From the NCBI RefSeq assembly GCF_033297405.1, contig NW_026944231.1:44484-108483 (forward strand): a DNA stretch of 64,000 bases, in the 5' to 3' direction. Both the position numbers and the translations under genes were made by a program. Under the pieces are notes generated by a model. The model had not been told where the DNA came from. It saw only the letters and a list, made by a program, of their open reading frames with translations, and searched no databases. Shown piece after piece: positions 1 to 10,229 of this stretch. Positions within the stretch are counted from its first letter, which is position 1. Each line of letters opens with the position of its first letter. The stretch comes from Parathielavia appendiculata (Eukaryota > Ascomycota > Sordariomycetes > Sordariales > Chaetomiaceae).

Positions 1-198
1 AATGGAAGCCAAGCTAGGGAAAAAATGGCAGAGAAAGGTATGGTGGACGAGGAAGAGCGCGTTGAGGAGGAAATTGAAGGACCATCAAAGAGGCGTCGGA
101 CGGGTTTACGGCTCTGTGGCATCTGCCGCAAGACTGGCCATAATGCAAGGACATGCTCGGAGGCTGGAGAAATAGATAGCTTAAGCGATTCTGAGTAG
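1..198 (+). mobile_element. C-terminal end of a pogo/Fot1-type transposase (cut by window edge)
   Basis: Frame 1 is open from the first base to a TAG at 196-198, giving about 65 residues. It shows an acidic stretch, a basic KRRRTG patch, then a CCHC-type zinc knuckle (CGICRKTGHNARTC, spacing C-x2-C-x4-H-x4-C) and a short acidic end. This tail is characteristic of fungal pogo/Fot1 DDE transposases of the Tc1/mariner superfamily. The catalytic domain must lie to the left of the window, so I cannot tell whether the element is intact. The surrounding DNA is AT-richer than the genes further right. Confidence 0.7.
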
Positions 199-263
199 TT
201 TCAATTGATTGCATCAGATTCTGGTGGACTTTTGGCAGTTTGTAGTGGCATAGTCCGGAAAAT

Positions 264-296
264 GTGTCCGACTCAATGGGGTGTCCGAGTCAATGG
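264..296. repeat. Two adjacent 16-bp near-identical direct repeats, possible transposon end
   Basis: GTGTCCGACTCAATGG (264-279) is followed one base later by GTGTCCGAGTCAATGG (281-296), with a single mismatch. They lie about 65 bp after the transposase stop, where subterminal or terminal repeats of a pogo-type element are expected. The matching left end is outside the window, so an inverted partner cannot be confirmed. Confidence 0.4.
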
Positions 297-516
297 TGAA
301 TCACGTTATTGAGAAATAGTAAGATAACGTTGAGATAATGTAAAGACTTTTTGCCTCGGTATCTTCTCTAACTAGTCATCTCGATTCATTCTCTTTCAAT
401 AATAGTAGTCTGACCTTACGACCGCAGCAACAGGCAACCTGGAATTCCCAATGGCACTTGAACCCGTGAAAGGTGGAAAGACAGCGATCGCTGAAGCTTC
501 CGGAAGTTGTGCACAA

Positions 517-600
517 TTTCTGCCGCACAGGTACGTATCTTTTCTGCCACGTAATACGTACCTTTTCTGCCATCCATGCACGTACTTTTTCTGTCACTCA
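517..600. repeat. 24-bp minisatellite, about 3.5 units
   Basis: The core TTTCTGCC (last copy TTTCTGTC) recurs at 517, 541, 564 and 588, a period of 23-24 bp. Each of the first three cores is followed by a GTAC-containing segment before the next core. The spacer parts of the units differ, so the array is old or diverging. It lies between the transposase remnant and the kinase pseudogene. Confidence 0.65.
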
Positions 601-1275
601 CCAATTAGTTGCCTGCATCGCGCTCGCATGGCGTAAGCAAGCGACTGATGCGGCGCAGGTCTTGCAACCCTTGTTGGCTGCCGACCTGCAGCCCTGCTCG
701 CAGTCGCGGTACGATCGAGCAGAGGCAAGAGAAAAGCTGAAATCTGTAATAGGCGCAATTTCGTGATAAGAGCTATTAAAGGAATTAGCTTAGGATAGGA
801 AAAAGGGGTAGTTAGTTTAGAATGAGCGAAATAAACTTGACGTCAGATGTGCGGCTACGAGTGTGTTGGAAGTGAAGGCACTTGAAACTCGAAAACTGGG
901 TTGCCGGTATCGTACCCTGGTCAGGGGTAATACACAGCTTTTACATAAGGTTTAGGAGGCACCCAGGCAACTTGGAGAAGGAGAAGGACAGAACCCTCAA
1001 TTGACAGATTCTGGGCTGGTCCCGGGCACTCGAAAAGTTCACTGTTTTAAGGGCTCCCATAAAGCGTAACACCGTGGAATCGTGGCTGTTGGTCTTCCAA
1101 CAGAGTGCCACCTTGGATCTGCACCGTCCTGGAGAGGCGGATGGGCCTGATGACTGCCGGTCCGAACCGGCAGAAGACAAAAAGTGGTGGCGCTGCTCGG
1201 CAACCCACGTGCTACTCTTCACTTCACACCTCAGCGCGCCCTGGTCGTAGGCTTCAAGTTGCCTCTCTGTACGAT

Positions 1276-2190
1276 ATGCATGACGAGGCCGATGCCCTGG
1301 TGCCATCACTGGATGTCGTGGACACCGCTCACTATGATGATAGAGGCAACATGGAGTTCCTAGGCTCCAACAAGTACTGCATTGGGATGAGACTGGGCGA
1401 AGGGTCGTTCGGAGCCGTCTTTAAGGGCGTGAAACTCCCGCGAGAGAGCCGGGGAGGAAGCCGGAGAGAGAGCCGGCTATATGTGACTAACAAGTTTGTA
1501 CGTAGCGTACCTCTACTGACAATGTCGCGGAGACTTACCCTGAATCGAGGAACCAAGGACATGCGAAATTCTTCAGCTACGGGACGAGCATCGCACTTAC
1601 CTAATGCTCGCCGACCGCGGTGAAAACTCAAGTAGACGGCATCCCGCGCGAATATTTTTCGGTCCCTTACACCTTCATGACGTATTTGTAGTAGATCTTC
1701 TTAGATCGTCTCTAGAGATCATCTTTGCAGAACGCGAGCGGAGGTTTACACTCAAGAGAGTGGCTATATTAGCCAAGTGTATGGTATATACACATGCTAA
1801 TCCTGAAATACCCGGTGTTTAACCTACTTCTTAGCTAGATGTGCTGAAACTTGTTCACCCGAAAGGCTTTGTTCACCGAGACTCAAGCCCGACAATTCCC
1901 TACTTGGGAGGCCAGGAACGCCAGCTGCTAACACGGTGCACGTTATTGCTTTGGCATGGCCAAACGGTACAAGGACCCTTAGATGGAAACGTCCAGATCG
2001 CGGACGGCATACTATGTTGGCTAACAAAAATCAGTTGTCTATAATTCTAGTAGGAAGAGTCCTACGCCGCAATAATGCAGACAGACGCCACCTATTACTC
2101 GTGTTCAGTGGCTGGATTATCGACTACTTGCGTAAAGTCTTCAAAACTGGCACCGTTCGAAAGCTCCAAAAAAAAAACCTTATCTAACTA
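1276..2190 (+). pseudogene. Casein kinase 1-like protein kinase pseudogene
   Basis: An ATG at 1276 opens a frame that reaches a kinase glycine loop: SNKYCIGMRLGEGSFGAVFK starts near 1366. After that the match moves between frames. A segment near 1685-1780 (DLLRSSLEIIF ... ERRFTLKRVAILAKCM) corresponds to the hinge and helix region of CK1 kinases (DLLGPSLEDLF-like). Another near 1850 (HPKGFVHRD) corresponds to the catalytic loop. Stops and frame changes separate these blocks, and the residues after HRD are not the expected KP(D/E)N. No full open frame exists, so this is a decayed copy. Extended CK1-like copies are common in fungal accessory DNA. The right-hand limit is approximate. Confidence 0.65.
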
Positions 2191-4925
2191 CGCCGACTGC
2201 ACGCCCGCGCACTTTGCTGCGTGGCCGCGGTGGGTGTGGAAAGTTGGGCAATTCGAGGTGCTGCAGGCATCCCGGGAAAAACTCCCATCAGCGCACGGAC
2301 CAACCAGTCACCTGACTCCCACCAACAGTTGCCCAGGCGACCGCACCCTAGTGCCCCTCCAGCAGATCCCGCTTTAGCTGCTGAAGATAGGACGCTGAAC
2401 ACTTGGAGAACGCAGCCTCCAAGTCGATCTGCTAAACGAAGTCAAGAGGCAACAGGTGGCGTGAAAAAAGGGGAGAGAGTAGAGGGCTTGTACGAGTTGA
2501 TGGTTGAACGTCAAGGAATTGGATGTAGTTAGCGTGCCAAGGCCCTTTAGGCTTCGTGCCTCCGGGCGAAATAAATTCCATCCATCCTAGTGCCCCTGAA
2601 CCCCTGAGCCTTTGAAACCCTGAGCCCTCGAGCCCTTGCATGGGACAGGATGACAGCCCCTTGTTGGGCAGCCAACAGTTACATGCTCGAGTTAGCTTAG
2701 ACCAACCAAGTGGTATTGAATAGATTGAGGTATGAAATGAAGCTTGAATTGGAGTCACGATTCCTGTGATGGGCTGAGCCCATGATGGCCTCGGCAACCC
2801 TCGGCCGTGGTATCATGATAACGTCATCCTGAGGCAGGCAGTGTCTGTGTGTTCCGGAGCATATAAGAGCTGCCCTCTCTTCCTGTCATCTAGTTCTCTC
2901 TTTTCTTCTTCTCTCTCCATTCGAGACAAACTCGTAGAGTCGTCACCAGCTAGTTGCAATATACTCCTGGGACCGTTACAATTCCAGAGTGACCACACAG
3001 ATGAAGGATCAAGATAGTGGGTTAGGGTGCCTCAGAATGTCCCTTTTCCTTTTTGGAAAAAATTTTCCTCTCTAATCCTCCCAGGGGAATTACCCCCTTA
3101 CATAGAGACAGTGTGCCATGATATGGCGTTTATGTCAGGAACTGCTTCATAAAGATAAGCCCATCTTGACCGAGAGTCTCCAAATCCGTCAACCAGCCGT
3201 CATTGTGATGGATCTGTGTTGACTGAGAGTCTCGCATTGAACATCAGTGCTCAGCTCCTGAATCTTGGTGCCAAGGAACCCACTCAGTTCAACAGAACCG
3301 ATCTATATCATGGGGATCATGTCACGAATTAACTAACAACAGGCCGCATGCCAAAAGGCCATATGCGGGGCCCAAGGAACGCCCGAACCAATTACTTAAG
3401 GAAGCAAGGCAGACCAGTGAGGATGAAGCTAGAGTGCTATAACGCCAAGACAAACGAGCACATTGCAGCATGCAAGGTGCTCGGGGCGATCGAAGGCATA
3501 GCACTGCGAGCACTCGAAGAATCGTGTCAGTATATAGTCACTCGTTCTGGAGGACTCTGGGAGTTCTCCAGTAAGCAACTCAAGTGCAAGATTGTTAGTA
3601 CCCTTGGACATTGCTTGTTGTGAACGCTTGGCTTCACCGAACCTCACCCCGTTGTCAAATATAACCTTCAGGAGTCCCTTTCAGAAGTTGGGGCTTTGAG
3701 ATTCGTCACAGATCAACATCGTAAGGGCCTAGTAGGTGGTCTTAAGCTTAGTACGATAAAAATCCGCAATTCAAACAAACGTGCTGCTTCTCCAAGTAGG
3801 GAAGTTCGGTCATTATCCCTAAAGCTAATACCAACCTATCACATAGGGAATATAGAGCGCCCTGACTTTTGTAGGAGAAAACCCTCCTTTCCCTCATTAT
3901 ATACGACTATACCCTTCACCTCTTAGCTCGTCCCCCTTACTCCCCGACCCTGCTCTGAACTTGCAGCTACTTTACCTGAAACTCTTATCACCGCTGTACC
4001 CAAGCCTGGATCTTCACTGCATCCACGCTCTCTCAAGATACTTCTCTTCCGTTCTCCTGCACTATCGACTAGTCTATTACAAACACGTTCCCTATACCAC
4101 GCACCCCCTTCCTATACCGGTACTATAAACACCTCTCGCCAGGCAGCGTCGCAGGTTCTCAAACGACTCGTACACAGCCAGCTCAGACACAGATAGCATA
4201 AGCGGGAGCCTAGTTTCAGCAAGCCTCGAGGTCAAGTAGTAATTGGCACACTGCTTGAGTGATAGAACACGATATAGAAATGAGGAGGTAATGAGATGTC
4301 ACGGCGATTGCGCCGTGCCTGCTAGGACCCACGGGTGGAACCCGGCATGTGGAAAGCACGGGCCCCTGTGGGTTAAATATTCTGCACCTCGCTGCCGCGA
4401 GATCTGTTCATAGCTCCTCGAGCTACGTCTTGACAATCAAGCCTGCCCGTACCTGACGGAATAGAGCTTAGACTGTAGTTTAGCCCGAATACAATTGTCA
4501 TTGGATTGTCCGCCTGTCCCGCTGTGACATGAGATGCTCTTCTTAATCTGATAATTCCGGCTGAAAGGCGGCCTTGCCGGCTTCTATGGCCTCAGTCGTG
4601 GTCGGTCGGCAGTGTGACGGGGTTGAGAGCCCGGTGTAGAACCTTGGCGGCCCTCGGCAGGTACCAGACGTCGTTCTGGACCCCGTTTCGGACCTCTCCT
4701 CCACGTCATGGTGTAGAGCTCCCGCAACCCGCAGCTTTGGCTGTCGTCCTGTAGATACTTGGAAGGTTGGAGCTCTGTTGATGGTACTTCCGTATGTAAA
4801 CCCTGGCATTGGCCCGTCCTATATGCAGTGCCTTGAGGTAACTTTGGGCCTTCGGCCTGTTTCCTCGTAGACGTTAAGCGCTAACAAGAACAACAACAAC
4901 AACGATCAGCACTGTCCTAGTCAAG
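2191..4925. other. Gene-poor spacer, no gene recognised
   Basis: No open frame here has a recognisable domain. The part up to about 2530 may still be tail sequence of the kinase pseudogene. A degenerate CCCTGAG/AGCCCT-type simple repeat lies near 2590-2645, and a short CAA microsatellite lies at about 4885-4905, close to the 3' end of the phosphatase gene. Confidence 0.5.
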
Positions 4926-7182
4926 CTATTTTCCATTGAACACAAACCACTTCCCGGTCTCAGTATCATGCGTCAGATTGGCTCCCACCGTCCTCCCCCC
5001 CTTCAAGCTCCCACTTTCAACTTGCTTGTTAGCAAACGACCCCAACCCCCGGTCGAGACGGTTCGCGTTATGCTTAACAGTGAAGTTGGCGAGCGGTATC
5101 TCGTAACCATTGCGTGTCGTGACGGACGGCAAGCCAAAGAAGCTCGCGTTGACGGCGTCATAGCCCACCGAGAGCTCAAAGTAGCCGCGGTAAAAGAGAT
5201 CCTGCCACTGCAGCTCACTGTTGGCGCCGGTGAGCCACGCCGAGCCGAGGTTGGCAGCCGCGAGACTGATGTTCTGGCCCGCGGGACAGGGCGAGCTGAC
5301 CGCTGTGCCGGCCAGCTCAACGCCGATGGCTCCGTCGCCCGTCTCAGGGTTGTAAGGCTTGGTGTCAAGCCAGGTAAGGTCCGACACCCAGGAGGCGTGC
5401 GAATCGCCGGCTAGGAAGATGGTGTTGTTGATCTTATTCTCGTACAGCGTGTTGAGGGTACGGTTACGGTTGGCCTGGTAGCCGTCCCACTGGTCGTAGT
5501 TGAGCGGGTTCTCGTTTCCGAGGGCGAGGCTTTCGTTCATGCGGCTGAAAATGATCTGATTCCCGACAATACGCCAGGCCGCGCCCCGGGATGAGCTCTC
5601 GCGGAGCTTGCGGTAGAACCACGCTTCTTGCCGCGGACCCATGAGCGACCGGCTGGCATCGTTACTGATGGCATGCACGTAGTCCGTGTTCCAGTACAGG
5701 TCGGTGATGCTCCTGTCGTACTGTCGCGTATCCAGCATCATGAGATCAAGCAGATCCCCAAACTGGAAATCGCGCCAGATGCGGAGATTGTCGTCCATGT
5801 CAACCTGGCGGATAGGCACTGTGGATGAGGATGAGCATCTTGTAATGGCAATAGTTACGATCCAACGAACCCGGAATACTCACTCCACTCAAAGTAAGCG
5901 CGAACGGCGTTCATCTTGCGTTGATCAACGGCAACGCCGCCATCCCGAACGAAAGAGTCCTCGGTGTTGTTGAGCTCAGAACTCCCATCGCGATATGTGT
6001 TGTCGGCAACCTCGTGGTCTGGATTGATATCTGGGTGTCAGCTGTGCCACTGCCATGAGAGAATCATCAAGGCATACCGTCCCAGACAGGAATCCAGGGG
6101 AACTGCTGGTGGCTCGCAAGCAGATCCAAATCAGTGCGATACGTGGCAATTCTCTTACGGTAGTCGTAGAGACTAAGGATCAGTCATTAGAGGACAGACT
6201 GACGAAGAGTATAACGGGAGAGTGGGAGTTGGGATGGACGCACGTGTAGATCTCACGATCCGGCTGCGGGATGCGGTCGAAGGAATTGCCCCAGCCATAC
6301 TCGCCATTCTTATACTCGTAGATGTAGTCGCCAAGGTGTATGACGTAGTCAACCGAATCCTTCCGGACAGGGTTACCATAGGCGTTAAAAAAGCCGAAGG
6401 CTGTGAGGCGTTGTGAGGAAACGATCCCAATCCCGACGGGTTTCGAGGCCACTGAGACTTACGGTAGTTGCTGCACGAATAGATGGCGAACTTGATGGCC
6501 GAGAGGGCCTTGTCCTTCTTCCTCGGAATGGTCTTGGTCCTACCAAGCGGGCTCGTCTTGTTGGAGTTGCAGATGTTGAACTGATACCCTACCATGACTC
6601 CAGTCAGAAACATGCCCAAGTCAGACAGTAGGAGGCGAACAATTGCTCACAGTACTGAGTGAAGGGCTTGAGCCCTTTTGCTTCGACCTGTATCCATGTG
6701 AGCCTCTGTTGTGGACATGTCCACCAACGGTGCCGTACCTTGACAGTGAAGTCAATATCAGAGCTGGTGTATGCCGTGCCTTTGGTGACGACGTGAGAGA
6801 GATCCTTCTTGTTTGAAACCTTCCACTCGACGCAGACTGGCGCCTTGCTGGCTTTCACATACGCGTCCGTTTCATGGCTATAGAGGTCGACGTATCCGGT
6901 TACGGTAACGTTGCTGCCGTCATTGTCGAGCGTAGGTGCTGCGCGGGTCCAGAGAATGACTGAGTCCTCGAGCGGATCGCCACTAGCGACTCCATGGGTG
7001 AAGTTGAGCTGGTTCGCCGTCCAGGGAGAGGCGGTATAGGTGCGTGCTGCAACCTTGCGAATCGACACTCCCAGGGAAGGGTGGTGTTGGGATGGCGAGA
7101 AATAGTTGATGTTGCCAGAATAAAAGGCCGTGGCGGGGCCAGCGAGCCCGACGGCAGCAACGAAAACCGTTGGGGCTAGCAT
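4926..7182 (-). CDS. Secreted PhoD-like alkaline phosphatase/phosphodiesterase
   Basis: The model has seven exons: 7182-6739, 6687-6651, 6588-6463, 6400-6244, 6172-6078, 6018-5884 and 5818-4926. This gives 628 residues, normal for fungal PhoD proteins. The ATG at 7182 is followed by a signal peptide (MLAPTVFVAAVGLAGPATAF), which is why I prefer it to the in-frame codon 24 bp upstream. Next come the PhoD N-terminal beta domain (FTHGVASGDPLEDSVILWTR) and the metallophosphatase core. Core motifs visible after splicing are CSNYPFGFFNAYGN, DYVIHLGDYIYEY, PVWDDHEVADN, LMMLDTRQYDRS and FLAGDSHASWVSDLTW, which hold the metal ligands. All six introns are 51-71 nt with GT...AG ends. Family enzymes release phosphate from phosphomono- or diesters outside the cell. 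The exact substrate cannot be read from sequence. Confidence 0.9.
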
Positions 7183-8247
7183 GGTCTCACAGCAATCGCA
7201 GTCCAAGCTTAGGGCTCAACCAGAATCCAGGTGGGCGGTATTGCCTTTAAATGCTTAGCGGAATGACCACAGCTTAAAAGTCTTGCGAGGAAGCTGATCA
7301 AGTTGTACAATTACTCTTCGAGACAGGCAGCCGAGCTGCAGCAGATCCACACCTACGCTAGGTTCCTAGCGTGGGATGGAAGCTGTTGGATTGTGTCAAT
7401 AGGATTGCGTTTTGCTGGTATTTGAGTCATTCCAGGACCCCGCGCCAGTATATACGAGGGGTGAAGTATGGGCGGGTTCTTCCTGTCAACAAGGACCAGG
7501 CCCGAAGGCGGGAGTCCGTTGTGAAGCCAGCACACAGTAGCACATTTCAGAGTCCCCTGGGTGTGGATTCTCGCAACAGCACCACCGCACTCTGGGACCC
7601 TGCGCTGCAGACGGCATCAACATGCAAGATGACTTCTTTTCCCGTCAAAAGCGTAATCCCGCAGGAATGGTTCCTGGTTGAGGGGTTGAAGAATGAGAGA
7701 ATGAAGGGCTTTAGCGCACAGGCTGATCGGTTGAGCAAAGAGCACACGTGCGCGAAAAGCCCGTTCTGTTTCCATGCCGTCTGAGTGATAAGCTCGGTGG
7801 TGCCAAGTCGGCAAGGTCAGGAAGCCGGGCGGGCCGGGCAAAGACGTCATAGTCCACCCCACACTTTCCCACGTGCTAATCCGGACCAGCTCATTTGCTC
7901 AAATCCAAGTGACGAATCCGTTGTTGTTTGGTTAGCTCCTTTCGGCGTGTTGATTGATGGTGGGAAAAATCGGAAGTCATTACACGTGTAGTCTCGCTAT
8001 CGTGATGGGATTACGGGATAAATGTGTGTAGAGGAACGGTGCTTTGAGAGCGACAAGAAAAAGGTGATGCGTTGGTTGGAAGGAACAGTGGACCACGGCC
8101 ACACGCCCCACTACCCTCTTATCTTATCTCGGTTACGACCAATCCCCTCTTCTCCCAAACAGCTTTCTGTCTTTGACAACGCCATTCGCAAGGTTTGCTC
8201 ATAAAGGAACTCGAGACTGCTGTAACCAATTGCAAGAACTTGTCCAG
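7183..8247. other. Spacer upstream of the phosphatase gene
   Basis: This contains the promoter side of the PhoD gene (first few hundred bases). The longest open frame (about 7371-7784) shows no domain, signal peptide or gene-like composition, so I do not call it. Confidence 0.5.
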
Positions 8248-10229
8248 CTAATGCGCTCCAGGCGCGACTTGTGCCATCTCAACACCTTCACCTGCCACAC
8301 TCTGACGCACATCTCCCTCCAAGTAGGGCCACCTCAAGCCCAACCTGGGCCGCGGCAATCCCTCCATGCAATCGGCACTCTGCGAAGGGATGCACAACAC
8401 CGTCTCGCGGCAGAGTGTACCTGTGGTGACATCAAAAGAACACGCGATGGCCCGCTTGATGCCGCCCTCGCTGCCGCCCTCGGCTAGCGCCGTTGGTGGC
8501 CACACCGTATAAAAAGAGTGTCACCGTTAGGTTAAAGGTATCGACCAGCGTAAACACCTTCATCTTGCCCATGGGCTTCTCGTGCTTGCGGCCCGGCCAG
8601 AGGCGAGGTCGGGCGGTAGTGGCAGTACTGCCCGCCGTTGTTGGGGGTGTGAAGAGGCTCGGGCACAGGGACTAATAGAATCAACTGCTTTCGCCGTGTA
8701 GGCATCGATGGCGGCGATGTTGTCCACTGTACCAGCATTGTCAATGTTGTGGTACCTGTACCGCTCAGCGCGCTCGTGAATGGGCTCGTCTTGTTTGTGC
8801 CGTGAGAGCGGCGAGCTATCTGCGCTCCAGCGCAGGCGCGGGCCGTCTTTCTACATGTGTCGAGGATATCTCCTCGATCGCTTCCAAGGGCACATGGCCT
8901 CCCAATACCGAAGGAACAAGGCTCGATCTCTCACAATGGTTTCGGGAGGATGAAGCACAGCAGAGTAATAACTGTGATCGCAACAGCTACCCCGTACGCA
9001 GGATTAGACGATATAGCCAGGAGGCGGTGCGGTGACGGCAGCGATTGTGGCGCCGACGAAGAACACGCGGGTGGCCCGGTCAAAAAGTAGAAGGACGCTA
9101 TGCGCTTCGTGTACGCCGCTGGAGAGTGCGCCCTGGAGTGAAACTCGATGGACCACTCGATCTGCGCGCCTCTGGCACCGTTCCGATGACCGTGTCAGTC
9201 TCGCCGACGCCGCAGATTTGTGTGCCCGGGTAAATGTTAAAACGCCTGGCCTTGTACTGATCTGTCATTAGCTCCCAGTTCTGATCTTGCTTGTCGGGTG
9301 ACAGGCAGACCAGACGCTCGATGAGGCGGTCGCTATCCTGTAGGAGAGACAACCGCGCGCAAAGGCTTGGGACGACGAGTCTGTCGATGGCTGGACGGAT
9401 CCGAAGCAGGTCCATCAACACGTACACCCTGTCTACAGCGTGCAGAGACCTGAAGCTGCGGCTCATCAGGCACTCCAATGCAATCTTCACGGGCTCGGGC
9501 CGGCCAGGGTGAAGGTTGCTGTAGTGTTCAATGAGCTGTCGAGATGTTGCGGAGTGCTCCCAAGCACACAAGGGGAAACAATGACTTGCGGGTAAGTTTC
9601 GCGGACCTTGTAGAGGACGGCTGGAAGTGCTTTTCTCTGGCTCCATAGTGTCAAACGGTCATCCGAGTCTCCTTTCTCAAGACAATCTCGTACAGGGTCC
9701 GAACACGCTGGCCCCAGATATAGAGTGCCTTGTTGTCCTAAAGGCGCTCTCTGTTGCTACAACAATCTCATTCTTGGTGGCCCAAGATAATGTCGCTGAT
9801 GCTGTAACTTATGTCTAATTTGAGAATACCACTGGTTAGCCACATTTGCTCGCTTGTAATATCGTCTTCGGTCACGGTTGAACGTCGTGACCTACGTCTG
9901 GTTTGCCAACATCTCCTTCTCAAGCCCTTTAACACGCCGTAGTTTCCGTTCTCGTCAACAGCCTCATTGAGTGGCATGCAATTTACTGAGGTCCAGAATG
10001 CTCTTGCACTCTTCCCCAAGTCACAAGGCATGGGGTGGAAGTCGAAGTGCGGACTCGAGAATCGCCGCAAGCTGTAACTACCGCTGATGAAGTATGTCCA
10101 CCAGCTTGACACATCTTTATATGAGATGGGATGATGCACCTTGCCGCTCACGGCTACAGGTGGGAGTTCCATGGCAAGCCGGTGAAATCCGGCACTTGAC
10201 GTATGGACAAGGCTCGATCTCGGTATCAT
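8248..10229 (-). pseudogene. Broken gene of a HET-like fungal membrane protein family
   Basis: Read on the minus strand, blocks of one protein appear in order but in changing frames. 10229-9768 is an N-terminal part (…TEDDITSEQMWLTSGILKLD). 9646-9098 contains DRVYVLMDLLRIRP, LSLLQDSDRLIERLVCL and YPGTQICGVGETDTVIG. Then come frame-shifted hydrophobic segments, FTLVDTFNLTVTLF near 8540, and AIACSFDVTTGTLCRETVLC near 8400. This order matches, from memory, a large family of filamentous-fungal proteins usually labelled heterokaryon-incompatibility-like. A typical HET signature is not visible in what remains. Stops and frame changes between blocks show that the gene is dead. The family name is an inference; the broken state is seen directly. 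Confidence 0.5.

Larger units (their letters stand above)
199..1275. other. Gene-free spacer after the transposase end
   Basis: Apart from the repeats at 264-296 and the minisatellite at 517-600 I see no gene here. The short open frames have no recognisable protein features and overlap one another in several frames. Confidence 0.6.
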
